From: Sulfobacillus thermosulfidooxidans DSM 9293
Lineage (GTDB): Bacteria; Bacillota; Sulfobacillia; Sulfobacillales; Sulfobacillaceae
Direction: 5' to 3'
NCBI RefSeq assembly: GCF_900176145.1
Contig: NZ_FWWY01000001.1
Coordinates: 1 to 64,000, forward strand
DNA: 64,000 nt
In this document: piece by piece, positions 9,974 through 17,806 of the stretch
How positions within the stretch are numbered: position 1 is the stretch's first letter
Layout: each line of letters begins with the position of its first letter
Notes under the pieces: generated by a model
Seen by the model: only the letters and a program-made list of their open reading frames with translations
Databases searched by the model: none
What the model was told of the DNA's origin: nothing
Position numbers and translations under genes: made by a program

Positions 9974-10094
9974 TGAACATGTTCCTCCTTGATTTTTGTC
10001 GATTTATTAAGGTTAATAGCCAATTACCGCATTTGGTGTCGACACCAACGTCATAAATCACCCGTTTACCGTCTCGTGAATTGTTTCATCAAAA

Positions 10095-10982
10095 TCAAAG
10101 CCGTTCGAAAGCGCGTAATTTTGCTGAACGGGAACGTGGATTATCCTGAATTTCATCGTCTGTCGGAGTCAGAGGATGTTTGGTTAAAACTTGTCCCTTT
10201 TGCTCTTGTGCCCATCGCCGAAATGCATGCTTGACAATGCGATCTTCTAAAGAATGGAAGGAAATCACCACAATACGTCCATGAGGAGCCAATAAACGCT
10301 GCGCCCCTTCAAGTCCTTCACTCAAGGCCCCCAACTCGTCGTTTACCCATATTCTTAATGCCTGAAAGGTTCGTCGAGCGGGATGTCCTCCCGTTCTCCG
10401 CGCAGATGCAGGAATTGCCGCTTTAATTAATTCCACCAGCTGCCCGGTTGTGCGAATAGGTTCCTTTTCTCTAGCTTTCACAATAAAATCTGCGATACGC
10501 TGAGCCCATCGCTCTTCCCCCCAGTCACGAAGGGCCTGAGCAATTTCCTCTTTAGAACGCATATTGACTAAGCGAAAAGCTGTCACCGGGTTTGAGGGAT
10601 CCATTCGCATATCCAATGCGGTATCGTATTGATAGGTAAATCCTCTCTCGGGAACGTCAAATTGTGGTGACGATACACCCAGATCAAAAAGCATTCCCGC
10701 AATTCGTCCGTGGAACTCGGATTCGATCACAGAAGGTAAGTCGCGAAAATTGGCATGTACCCATCTAACCCGGTCTAGGAATGGTGTTAACCGTTCCTTC
10801 GCCGCTTCTAAGGCGACGGGATCTTGATCGACGGCAATGAGACGTACCATGGGAAACCGCGACAACAATTGAAAACTGTGGCCTCCAGCTCCCACTGTGG
10901 CATCAATATAAATGCCCTTGTCATCATGGGCCCAATATTCCAGGGCTTCCTTACTTAACACCGACACATGTGAAAACGTCAT
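10095..10982 (-). CDS. rsmH: RsmH, 16S rRNA m4C1402 methyltransferase
   Basis: RsmH (MraW) N4-methylates C1402 of 16S rRNA using SAM. The protein is 295 residues from the start chosen here. Motifs: HVSVLSKEAL at the N-terminus, the SAM loop DATVGAGGHS, the GMLFDLGVSSPQ block, and FHSLEDRIVKHAF near the C-terminus. The open frame extends upstream into mraZ, but homologues begin at this MTFSHVSVL, so I place the start at 10982. It is the second gene of the division cluster, 13 bp after the mraZ stop. Confidence 0.95.
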   Translation of the reverse strand: MTFSHVSVLSKEALEYWAHDDKGIYIDATVGAGGHSFQLLSRFPMVRLIAVDQDPVALEAAKERLTPFLDRVRWVHANFRDLPSVIESEFHGRIAGMLFDLGVSSPQFDVPERGFTYQYDTALDMRMDPSNPVTAFRLVNMRSKEEIAQALRDWGEERWAQRIADFIVKAREKEPIRTTGQLVELIKAAIPASARRTGGHPARRTFQALRIWVNDELGALSEGLEGAQRLLAPHGRIVVISFHSLEDRIVKHAFRRWAQEQKGQVLTKHPLTPTDDEIQDNPRSRSAKLRAFERL

Positions 10983-10995
10983 GCCAACACCCCGA

Positions 10996-11421
10996 TCAAA
11001 ATCCAAAATCCACCATCTTTTCCGCGACTTCCTCGTAACTTGTTTGGGCAGATTGTTGATAAGCCGTCCACCGTTCGGTTGCCCACATTTCAACTCGTGT
11101 ACTCACCCCGACCAACGTAACATCCCGGTCAATTCCAGCATGTTCCCGTAAGCGTGGGGGAATCGTTACCCGATACTGCTTATCCATTTCAACGTCTTGC
11201 GCCCCAGCAAGGAACAGTCGGGCAAATGCTCGTGCATTAGCATTTGTCATGGGTAACGCTTTCAAACGTTCCTCTAATTTGCGCCATTCATCCATCGGAT
11301 AAATGAACAAACACCCATCAAGACCTTTGGTAATCACGAAGTGGCCATTTAAATCGTCGCGGAGTTTTGCGGGAATCGTGATCCGACCCTTATCGTCTAA
11401 TGTGTGCTCATATTCACCCAT
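10996..11421 (-). CDS. mraZ: MraZ transcriptional regulator
   Basis: MraZ is a DNA-binding regulator that represses its own dcw operon; it folds as a double AbrB-like domain and assembles into rings. Both half-repeats are visible: DDKGRITIPAKLRDD early and DKQYRVTIPPRLREHAG in the second half. From the ATG at 11421 it has 141 residues, the usual family length. GTG at 11427 or TTG at 11424 are also possible starts, and a G-run sits about 8 bases before the GTG. Three GTGG boxes lie just upstream. Confidence 0.94.
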   Translation of the reverse strand: MGEYEHTLDDKGRITIPAKLRDDLNGHFVITKGLDGCLFIYPMDEWRKLEERLKALPMTNANARAFARLFLAGAQDVEMDKQYRVTIPPRLREHAGIDRDVTLVGVSTRVEMWATERWTAYQQSAQTSYEEVAEKMVDFGF

Positions 11422-11446
11422 CAACACGGTCAGATCCCCCCTTTTC

Positions 11447-11472
11447 CTCCACAACCCTCCACTTCATTCCAC
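11447..11472 (-). promoter_or_regulatory. Candidate MraZ operator: three GTGG boxes, 10 bp apart
   Basis: Read on the minus strand, GTGGAA, GTGGAG and GTGGAG recur exactly every 10 bp (the CCAC complements are at 11449, 11459 and 11469). MraZ proteins are known to bind arrays of TGG/GTGG-type boxes with a 10 bp period upstream of mraZ. The boxes lie only 26-50 bp before the start codon, probably within the transcribed leader. I found no convincing sigma-A promoter further upstream, up to about 11640. Confidence 0.75.
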
Positions 11473-11658
11473 TTTTCAATTCGCCATGGAATCCTTCATT
11501 CCTGCTTTTTCCTAAAAAGAATTTCATGCCAAAAACTGGTCTAGTCCGACCACGAAGAGCAAGATATTAAAGATGCCGTCAAAAATCTTCGAAACATTAG
11601 AAAGAACATTCACGGGTTAGACTCTTTGTGACGGAATTTGCAAAAGGAATTCTTTGCA

Positions 11659-11687
11659 TTGACAATCAGACCGTGGCTCGATATAAT
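11659..11687 (+). promoter_or_regulatory. Consensus sigma-A promoter of tRNA-Ala
   Basis: A perfect TTGACA (11659-11664) and a perfect TATAAT (11682-11687) are separated by 17 bp. The predicted transcription start is about 11694, six bases before the mature tRNA 5' end. This is the strongest promoter sequence in the window. Confidence 0.92.
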
Positions 11688-11699
11688 ATGGCATGCGTC

Positions 11700-11775
<76 letters not shown>

Positions 11776-12090
11776 AAAATACTTTATATATATTAATCAA
11801 GCCGTAACCGAAAAAGGTTTACGGATTTTTTATGTTGACTCGACGTGATGGCTTACTTTGGGAACGACATTTCCTGACTTTACGATGCCTCTTTTGCTTA
11901 ATTGGCACATTGCTCAATCCCCACTTACCGGAAAATTCCGGTAGTCGACAAAACTCCTAATAGCTTTGACATCGCGGTCCTTCACGCGGTCCCGTCTTCA
12001 ACACCTCCATCACAATATCCGGGTTATGCATGAAGCTTAGCCAAAAACTCATACTAAAACGAATCAATTAAAGAAAGAGGGGAATACCAC
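11776..12090. other. Intergenic stretch between tRNA-Ala and the CBS gene
   Basis: No gene is seen. It contains a rho-independent terminator for the tRNA (11802-11831), then an 18 bp palindrome with 8 bp arms (TACCGGAA/TTCCGGTA at 11926-11943). The last 40 bases are AT-rich and end with the ribosome-binding site of the CBS protein (AAAGAGGGG near 12071). No clear sigma-A promoter was found for the CBS gene. Confidence 0.6.
11802..11831 (+). terminator. Intrinsic terminator after tRNA-Ala
   Basis: A CCGTAACC arm (11802-11809) pairs with GGTTTACGG (11816-11824, one bulged T) and is followed by A and six T residues. It lies 26 bp after the tRNA CCA end. Confidence 0.75.
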
Positions 12091-12525
12091 TTGAAGGTAA
12101 GCGAAATTATGACGAAAAAGGTTTTCACCGTTTCGCCATCCGACTCCATTCAAAAGGCTGCTGAACTGATGAAGAAAGTAGATTGTGGCAGTCTACCGGT
12201 ATTAGACAATGACAAGGTCACTGCGGTGGTCACTGACCGCGATATTACCATTCGCGCTGTAGCGGAAGGAAAGGGCCCTGACACGCCCGTTAAATCCGTA
12301 ATGTTTTCCAAGGTCGTGACGATTTCACCTGATGCCGATGCCAAGGAAGCAGCGAATATGATGGCGGATCACCAAATTCGCCGATTGCCCGTTGTCGAAA
12401 ACGGCAAGTTAGTCGGTATTTTAGCTATTGCTGATTTAGCCCGGGTCAATATTTTTGTGACTGAATCGGGTCAAGCATTAAGTGAGATTTCAGAACCAAG
12501 CCACCAATCCAACGCCATTCACTAA
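12091..12525 (+). CDS. CBS-domain protein (tandem CBS pair)
   Basis: This 144-residue cytoplasmic protein consists almost entirely of two CBS motifs: VSEIMTKKVFTVSPSDS with LPVLDNDKVTAVVTDRDI, then VKSVMFSKVVTISPDAD with LPVVENGKLVGILAIADLA. Stand-alone CBS pairs usually bind adenine nucleotides and act as sensors or regulators; the ligand and partner are unknown here. The start is a TTG preceded by AAAGAGGGG. It is monocistronic, with a terminator right behind it. Confidence 0.9.
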   Translation: MKVSEIMTKKVFTVSPSDSIQKAAELMKKVDCGSLPVLDNDKVTAVVTDRDITIRAVAEGKGPDTPVKSVMFSKVVTISPDADAKEAANMMADHQIRRLPVVENGKLVGILAIADLARVNIFVTESGQALSEISEPSHQSNAIH

Positions 12526-12536
12526 ACATATCTTGC

Positions 12537-12569
12537 CGAGAGCCGCAAATGATGGCTCTCGTTCTTTTT
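12537..12569 (+). terminator. Intrinsic terminator after the CBS gene
   Basis: Perfect 8 bp arms CGAGAGCC (12537-12544) and GGCTCTCG (12554-12561) are followed by a T-rich run. The site is 12 bp after the CBS stop codon and separates it from the convergent PIG-L gene. Confidence 0.88.
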
Positions 12570-12577
12570 GCGATTCA

Positions 12578-13792
12578 TCATCTTAAAGACTGCCAGGGCC
12601 AGAATCCCGTCCGGGCAATCATTTTGTTTTCCTCGTCATAGATAACGATCCCCATCAGAGCCATGCCATGGATCGCGTTGTTTTGTGGGGACCACACCAG
12701 TTCCACTCCACGTTCCGTATCGATCCGCTGGATCTCTTCACGGGTTACGTCACCTTTAATTTCCGCACCGAAAAACTGGAGGTCTGAACCAAAGATAAAG
12801 CTCGCCAAACGAATGGTCCATTCTGGACGCCCATTAAGGTCCAACAAGGCATGCATTTGCATCCCATCAAACCACCATGTACTACCTATAAGCCCAAAAT
12901 CTTTGTGGATCAATTTCGGCAAGGCCACAGACTTAGGCCGTGGCAATACCACCCGCGGTCCCCATGGCAGTGGCAAAACTTTGCCGAGAATTTCATTACG
13001 GCGGGCAAAGGCCTGTAAAAAGGGTTTAATAAGTTCCACTTGGCTGTCGTAAGAGAGCAGAGCTTGGCGTTTGGTCTGAATTTCTTGTTCCGCATAATCG
13101 TCCTGGGGATACCATGTTATAAAAGGATGGGTTTTCAGTGCTTGGGGCATTTCCATACTCAATTCCGGATGATATCCCAAAGGCAATGGCCAACCTGTCC
13201 AGTGGATCAGGTATCCCCATTGCTGGGCCGATTGAGCCCAAGGTAAATGGGCTGCCTGGCATTGGAGTAATGCCAACGTGGCAAATGCGGACGTAGCCCA
13301 ATGATCGGGATGTTGATCAACAAGAATCGGACTGACAACCCACTCGGGTTGGAATGTCTTGAGTTCATGAATTAATAAATTCAAAAGATGATAACCCGTA
13401 TAGGGTGTATGATATGACGGCAGATGAATATAAGGCACCGAAGCCTGATGTGTTGTTTGGCTCTCAAACGGTAATGAATCGCCATAATGTAATAGTAAAT
13501 GATCGAGTCCCCCATCAGGAAACCCCAAACACGCAACGTGTTCAGGACTTAATCCGAGTTGAGCCATGGCCCGTTGACTTTCGAGTTGCCGTTCATAACC
13601 TAAATGAAGGTATTCTTCGGGCGTCACATGCAACGATAAGTAGTACCGTTCCGCATCTTGGACAAACCCATCCCCCGCTGACATCAAGATAACGCGAACC
13701 TCATTACCAGCTTGAATAGCGCGGTGAATGACGCCTCCCGCTCCTAATGCCTCGTCGTCCGGATGAGGAGCTACCACTAAAATCTTGGCCAT
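12578..13792 (-). CDS. PIG-L/LmbE family deacetylase with long C-terminal extension
   Basis: The N-terminal 220 residues form a PIG-L domain, a zinc-dependent family that removes acetyl groups from GlcNAc-type conjugates. Zinc motifs are seen: PHPDDE at residues 9-14 and DQHPDHWAT about residue 163. The protein has 404 residues, whereas single-domain members have about 230. The last 150 residues, with a lipocalin-like feel (STWWFDGMQMHALLDLNG), match nothing I recognise. It is the last gene of an apparent carboxylase operon, 2 bp after the biotin carrier. The substrate is unknown; bacillithiol synthesis (BshB) is possible but the length argues against it. Confidence 0.8.
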   Translation of the reverse strand: MAKILVVAPHPDDEALGAGGVIHRAIQAGNEVRVILMSAGDGFVQDAERYYLSLHVTPEEYLHLGYERQLESQRAMAQLGLSPEHVACLGFPDGGLDHLLLHYGDSLPFESQTTHQASVPYIHLPSYHTPYTGYHLLNLLIHELKTFQPEWVVSPILVDQHPDHWATSAFATLALLQCQAAHLPWAQSAQQWGYLIHWTGWPLPLGYHPELSMEMPQALKTHPFITWYPQDDYAEQEIQTKRQALLSYDSQVELIKPFLQAFARRNEILGKVLPLPWGPRVVLPRPKSVALPKLIHKDFGLIGSTWWFDGMQMHALLDLNGRPEWTIRLASFIFGSDLQFFGAEIKGDVTREEIQRIDTERGVELVWSPQNNAIHGMALMGIVIYDEENKMIARTGFWPWQSLR

Positions 13793-13794
13793 GA

Positions 13795-14205
13795 TTAAAC
13801 CCGTTCGATGATCACGAGTACCTCGTTGGCATCAACTGAGCTGCCTTTTTGCACTCGTAAACTTTTAATCCGTCCTGAGACGGGAGCCGTTACTTCATTC
13901 TCCATTTTCATCGCTTCCAAGATAATCAAAACCTGACCGACCTCAACAAGTTGACCTTCTTGGACTTTGACATCAAGGACCGCACCTGGGAGTGGCGCTT
14001 CAATGACCATTTCTCCATCTTGCATCACCACCGGCGCCGCGGCTTTGGGGGGCTCTGAGGGTACAGGCGGGGTCGCAACCGGGGCACTAGGTACTGAAGG
14101 CGCTGACGTTGATGTTGCGGATTGTTCAACGGATATTTCTTCTGCCTCGACGTCATAAACGACCCCATTAACGCGAATACGAAACTTGCGAACTGCCATG
14201 AACAC
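13795..14205 (-). CDS. Biotin carboxyl carrier (biotinyl domain) protein of an acyl-CoA carboxylase
   Basis: This 136-residue protein has a short N-terminal region, a Pro/Ala/Ser-rich linker (about residues 30-60) and a C-terminal biotinyl domain with ILEAMKMENEVTAPVSG, where the Lys of AMKM is biotinylated. This layout is typical of the gamma/carrier subunit of propionyl-CoA, methylmalonyl-CoA or oxaloacetate-type carboxylases and decarboxylases. The start is a GTG 5 bases after GGAGG; an ATG two codons later is also possible. It follows the carboxyltransferase gene and a tiny 52-residue gene. Confidence 0.9.
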   Translation of the reverse strand: MFMAVRKFRIRVNGVVYDVEAEEISVEQSATSTSAPSVPSAPVATPPVPSEPPKAAAPVVMQDGEMVIEAPLPGAVLDVKVQEGQLVEVGQVLIILEAMKMENEVTAPVSGRIKSLRVQKGSSVDANEVLVIIERV

Positions 14206-14260
14206 GAAAACCTCCTCAAATTATCAGAAAATGCACGTCATAAAAGGAATATCGAACGGC

Positions 14261-14419
14261 CTACCAACCGACCCAGCGCCATGCGCTCTCTTCTGGCCAG
14301 ACTTCACGAATTCGCATTCGCGTTGTATCCCAATCGATATTCTCCATACATAATAGCGCAGCGGTTATTGCCGCCAGTACTTCAGAGGATACTTCCTTAG
14401 TGATTTCTGTTTCGTTCAC
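14261..14419 (-). CDS. Small acyl-CoA carboxylase-associated subunit (52 residues)
   Basis: This is a 53-codon reading frame with a GTG start and GGAGGAAA directly upstream. It begins MNETEITKEV, has the segment EVLAAITAALLCM, and ends ESAWRWVGW. A short Ala-rich helix followed by a Trp-rich SxWRWxG-type end resembles the small epsilon or OadG-C-terminal-like polypeptides found between carboxyltransferase and biotin carrier genes. It fills that position exactly, 49 bp after the carboxyltransferase stop. The role is inferred from this; it probably helps assemble or stabilise the complex. Confidence 0.72.
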   Translation of the reverse strand: MNETEITKEVSSEVLAAITAALLCMENIDWDTTRMRIREVWPEESAWRWVGW

Positions 14420-14468
14420 GACTTTCCTCCGGTGTAAACTTCATTTCTTGCCACCTCATGTATCGTCC

Positions 14469-16016
14469 CTATAAGGGAATATTGCCATGCTTTTTGTGAG
14501 GTCTGTCATCCCGTTTATTGGTGAGCGTCATCAGAGCGCGAGCAATGCGAAATCTTGTCTCTTGGGGATCAATCACGGCATCGATATAGCCGCGGGATGC
14601 CGCCACATAGGGATTGGCAAATTCTTCACGGTATTCTTCGGCTTTTTGTTGGCGCATCGCTACGGGATCCTCGGCATGATTAATAATATCTCGAAAGATA
14701 ATATTGGCTGCTCCTTCTGGTCCCATCACCGCGATTTCAGCCGTCGGCCATGCCAGAACCCAATCAGCCCCTAATGAGCGGCTGCACATCGCCAGATACG
14801 CGCCACCATAGGCTTTGCGCAGAATGACCGTCACTTTGGGAACGGTGGCTTCGGCATAAGCAAAAAGAACTTTAGCGCCATGCCGAATAATGCCGCCATA
14901 TTCTTGCGCCGTGCCTGGTAAATATCCTGGGGTGTCGACAAAAGTTACCAAGGGAATATTAAAAGCATCACAAAAACGCACAAAACGGGCTAGCTTGTCC
15001 GAACCGTTAATATCCATCGTGCCAGCTAGAATTCGGGGTTGATTGGCCACGATGCCAATCGTATGCCCCCCGACACGCGCAAAGCCAATAACGACATTGT
15101 CGGCATATCCTTGCTGGACTTCTAAAAAAGACCCGGAATCGACAACATGCTCAATAATCCGTTTCACATCATATGGCTTATTGGCATCTTGCGGAACGAC
15201 TTGACCGAGGAAGGGAATCATGCGGTCTAACGGATCTTGGCTCGGTACCACCATGGGCAGTTCCCGATTATTGTTGGGCAAATACGAGAGTAAATGCCTC
15301 ACTAATTGTAAGGCTTCTTCGTCATTATTTGCGGCAAAATGGGCCACACCACTTTTACGGATTTGTGCATCGGCTCCCCCAATTTGCTCACCCGTCACTT
15401 CTTCTCCCGTCACGGTTTTAATGACTTGGGGTCCTGTAATAAACATTTGTCCGGTCCGTCGCACCATAATAATAAAATCGGTAAGGGCCGGCGAATAGAC
15501 CGCACCGCCCGCGCTGGGGCCCATAATAACAGTAATTTGTGGAATTACCCCGGATGACCACGTATTCCGTTTAAATATTTCCCCGTACCCGGATAACGCA
15601 TCAACGCCTTCTTGAATACGGGCTCCTCCTGAATCATTCAAACCAATAATAGGGCTGCCAGTTTTTAACGCTAGGTCTTGAAGATGTTGAATCTTTTGCG
15701 CATGCATTTCGCCGAGCGATCCACCAGCTACAGTAAAATCTTGGGAAAACACATAGACAACCCGGCCATTGATTCGTCCGGAACCCGTGACAACCGCATC
15801 TGCCGGAATGTCTTGTTTATCTAAGCCAAAAAATGTAGACCGGTGCCGAATATGCGCCCCAATTTCTTCAAAAGTCCCTTCATCCAGCAACAGAGCAATT
15901 CGCTCTCGTGCGGTCAACTTCCCCGCTTGATGTTGTTTGGCAATCCGAGCGGGACCGCCCATGGCTTCAATTTTTTGTTGTCGGACTTTCAGTTCACGTA
16001 ACGGATCATGATCCAC
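14469..16016 (-). CDS. Acyl-CoA carboxylase carboxyltransferase subunit (propionyl/methylmalonyl-CoA type)
   Basis: This 515-residue carboxyltransferase transfers CO2 from carboxybiotin to an acyl-CoA, probably propionyl-CoA, in the cytoplasm. It has two crotonase-like halves. Motifs include LTARERIALLLDEGTFEE, NDSGGARIQEGV, GPSAGGAVYSPA, and in the second half VDTPGYLPG and AYGGAYLAMCS. The biotin carrier and a small subunit follow on the same strand; no biotin carboxylase gene is in the window. AGGAGG lies 9 bases before the ATG, and a perfect 12 bp hairpin sits directly upstream of that site. Confidence 0.92.
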   Translation of the reverse strand: MDHDPLRELKVRQQKIEAMGGPARIAKQHQAGKLTARERIALLLDEGTFEEIGAHIRHRSTFFGLDKQDIPADAVVTGSGRINGRVVYVFSQDFTVAGGSLGEMHAQKIQHLQDLALKTGSPIIGLNDSGGARIQEGVDALSGYGEIFKRNTWSSGVIPQITVIMGPSAGGAVYSPALTDFIIMVRRTGQMFITGPQVIKTVTGEEVTGEQIGGADAQIRKSGVAHFAANNDEEALQLVRHLLSYLPNNNRELPMVVPSQDPLDRMIPFLGQVVPQDANKPYDVKRIIEHVVDSGSFLEVQQGYADNVVIGFARVGGHTIGIVANQPRILAGTMDINGSDKLARFVRFCDAFNIPLVTFVDTPGYLPGTAQEYGGIIRHGAKVLFAYAEATVPKVTVILRKAYGGAYLAMCSRSLGADWVLAWPTAEIAVMGPEGAANIIFRDIINHAEDPVAMRQQKAEEYREEFANPYVAASRGYIDAVIDPQETRFRIARALMTLTNKRDDRPHKKHGNIPL

Positions 16017-16029
16017 ACAAAATCCTCCT

Positions 16030-16057
16030 CAAAGGGTTCTCATACGAGAACCCTTTG
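16030..16057 (-). terminator. Perfect 12 bp hairpin between gdh and the carboxyltransferase, without U-tract
   Basis: CAAAGGGTTCTC (16030-16041) and GAGAACCCTTTG (16046-16057) are exact reverse complements around ATAC. It begins 8 bases after the gdh stop and ends directly against the AGGAGG of the next gene. No T-run follows on the minus strand, so it may be a non-canonical terminator, a 3'-end stabiliser, or a processing site. Confidence 0.7.
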
Positions 16058-16064
16058 CTTCATC

Positions 16065-17318
16065 CTATTTTAACCATCCTCGGTAGCGCATAGCCTGCGC
16101 TATCCGCTCAACCGCCACCAAATACGCGGCCTTGCGCAGCGTTACACCAAATCGTTCATGCATCGTATGCATTTGTGCCATAGCCCTTGACATATACTCT
16201 TCCAATCGCTGATTCACTTCATCTTCCGACCAATAGAATCGGGTTTGATTTTGGACCCATTCAAAATACGAAACCGTCACGCCGCCGGAATTTCCTAATA
16301 CATCTGGAATGACCATAATACCCTTATCGAACAAAATGCGGTCGGCTTCTGGTGTCGTTGGCCCGTTGGCTCCTTCTCCCACAATACGTGCCCGGATATT
16401 GGGAGCATTATCTGCCGTGATTTGATTCTCCAATGCCGCAGGGAATAAAATGTCCACAGGTAGCTCTAAGAGTTCACTGTTGGAAATCGGTTCCGCATGG
16501 GGGTATCCTTGGAGGCGCCGATTAATGCGCTTATATTCTAACAAGTCCGGAATGTTAATGCCAGCCGGATTATACAAACCTCCGTCCTTGTCAGAAACAG
16601 CAACAACACTTGCGCCCATGTCATAAGAAATTTCGGCCGCAACCGAACCCACATTGCCAAAGCCTTGAATAGCGATACGGCTTTTAGCAAAGTCAATCCC
16701 CAATTCCTTGGCTAATTGTTTGGTTGCAAATACCAGACCTCGTCCCGTTGCTTCGACACGTCCTGCCGATCCGCCAATCACAATCGGTTTTCCGGTAATC
16801 AACCCAAACGTATTTTCGCCGCGAATCCGGGAATATTCATCCACCATCCATGCCATGATTTGAGGATTCGTTGACACGTCTGGGGCAGGGATATCCTTGT
16901 CCGGACCAATCACCAAACTGACGGCACGAATATATTCCCGGCTTAGTCGCTCTATTTCGCTTTCGGACAACTGATCAACATCACAAGCGATTCCACCTTT
17001 ACCACCGCCATAAGGAAGTCCTAACAAGGCGCATTTGACGCTCATCCACATGGCCAGTGCTTTCACCTCATCCATCGTCACCGACGAATGAAAGCGTAGC
17101 CCACCTTTTGTTGGACCCAAAGCATCATTGTGTTGGACCCGGTAACCATTGAACACTTGTAACGTGCCATCATCCCGAATAAAAGGTACTGCCACTTCGA
17201 ATGATCGGAGTGGCTGCTTAAGAATCTCATATACGGCAGGCTCTAGACCCAGTGTCTCTACAGCTTCTTTGAATGCCTGCTGTGCTCGCAAAAATGGATT
17301 AAGTGACGAATCCGCCAC
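16065..17318 (-). CDS. Glutamate dehydrogenase (Glu/Leu/Phe/Val dehydrogenase family)
   Basis: This 417-residue enzyme interconverts glutamate and 2-oxoglutarate with NAD(P). It has the catalytic-Lys glycine motif LPYGGGKGGI (about residue 100), the PAPDVSTN segment, and the Rossmann domain with IQGFGNVGSVAAE (about residue 215). Length and motifs fit hexameric GDHs such as RocG/GudB; cofactor choice is not clear. It is monocistronic, with its own extended -10 promoter overlapping an inverted repeat. It stands before the acyl-CoA carboxylase genes but is separated from them by a hairpin. Confidence 0.93.
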   Translation of the reverse strand: MADSSLNPFLRAQQAFKEAVETLGLEPAVYEILKQPLRSFEVAVPFIRDDGTLQVFNGYRVQHNDALGPTKGGLRFHSSVTMDEVKALAMWMSVKCALLGLPYGGGKGGIACDVDQLSESEIERLSREYIRAVSLVIGPDKDIPAPDVSTNPQIMAWMVDEYSRIRGENTFGLITGKPIVIGGSAGRVEATGRGLVFATKQLAKELGIDFAKSRIAIQGFGNVGSVAAEISYDMGASVVAVSDKDGGLYNPAGINIPDLLEYKRINRRLQGYPHAEPISNSELLELPVDILFPAALENQITADNAPNIRARIVGEGANGPTTPEADRILFDKGIMVIPDVLGNSGGVTVSYFEWVQNQTRFYWSEDEVNQRLEEYMSRAMAQMHTMHERFGVTLRKAAYLVAVERIAQAMRYRGWLK

Positions 17319-17347
17319 TATTTCCGCCTCCCCAAGTGTGTCTCATG

Positions 17348-17370
17348 GAATTGCCGCAACTGCGGAATTC
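17348..17370. promoter_or_regulatory. Inverted repeat at the gdh transcription start (candidate operator)
   Basis: Arms GAATT-G-CCGCA (17348-17358) and TGCGGAATTC (17361-17370) match over 10 bp with a single inserted G. On the minus strand it covers about +1 to +23 of the predicted gdh transcript, a classical repressor position. The cognate regulator is unknown. Confidence 0.5.
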
Positions 17371-17376
17371 GCCCGT

Positions 17377-17382
17377 ATTATA
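17377..17382 (-). promoter_or_regulatory. Extended -10 promoter of gdh
   Basis: On the minus strand the sequence reads TGC-TATAAT, a perfect -10 with the TGn extension. No good -35 is seen at 16-18 bp, consistent with an extended -10 promoter. The predicted start is near 17370, about 50 bp before the gdh start codon. Confidence 0.65.
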
Positions 17383-17410
17383 GCACACCTCGGAACAAAA
17401 CTAGGAACGA

Positions 17411-17719
17411 TTACGATTCTTGATATTTTCCCCCGATAGCGGTCTTTAAAACATCGATGCGCACACCATCGGCAATTTGTAAGACAACACGGCGTTCATC
17501 GACTTGCATCACCGTGCCAATAACTCCCCCAACGGTCACCACCCGATCGCCTTTTTGCAAACTATTTTGCAATTGTTGACGATTTTTTTGTGTGCGAGAT
17601 TGCTGCATAAACATCCACACAGTCATCCCAATCAAAACCGCAAAAAATATCCAATATAAAGTACTCGTACCATGTGTGTGCGTAATAATCTCCCCATTTC
17701 CTGAGCCCGCCGCGCTCAA
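17411..17719 (-). CDS. yajC: YajC, Sec translocon accessory subunit
   Basis: This 102-residue protein has one membrane segment (TLYWIFFAVLIGMTVWMFM, about residues 20-38) and a small cytoplasmic beta domain with GDRVVTVGGVIGTV. YajC associates with SecDF. The motif after the TM (QQSRTQKNRQQLQNSLQKGD) is typical. It is often near ruvABC and queA-tgt in bacteria; here it follows the sigI-rsgI genes downstream of ruvCAB. Confidence 0.92.
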   Translation of the reverse strand: MSAAGSGNGEIITHTHGTSTLYWIFFAVLIGMTVWMFMQQSRTQKNRQQLQNSLQKGDRVVTVGGVIGTVMQVDERRVVLQIADGVRIDVLKTAIGGKYQES

Positions 17720-17806
17720 CGCGAAGGCCTGTATCTCACCATATTCTTACAGATTTTCCCCGCAGCGCGCAACCATATTGTGGTTGAAGATTTTTCACCT
17801 ATGCAC

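Noticed and set aside
12578-13792. Calling the PIG-L gene bshB
   Set aside because: It is about 170 residues too long for that family and lies with carboxylase genes, so bacillithiol synthesis is not supported.
17770-17786. CAACCA/TGGTTG hairpin followed by T residues on the plus strand
   Set aside because: No plus-strand gene precedes it and the stem has only 6 weak pairs, so a terminator is not supported.
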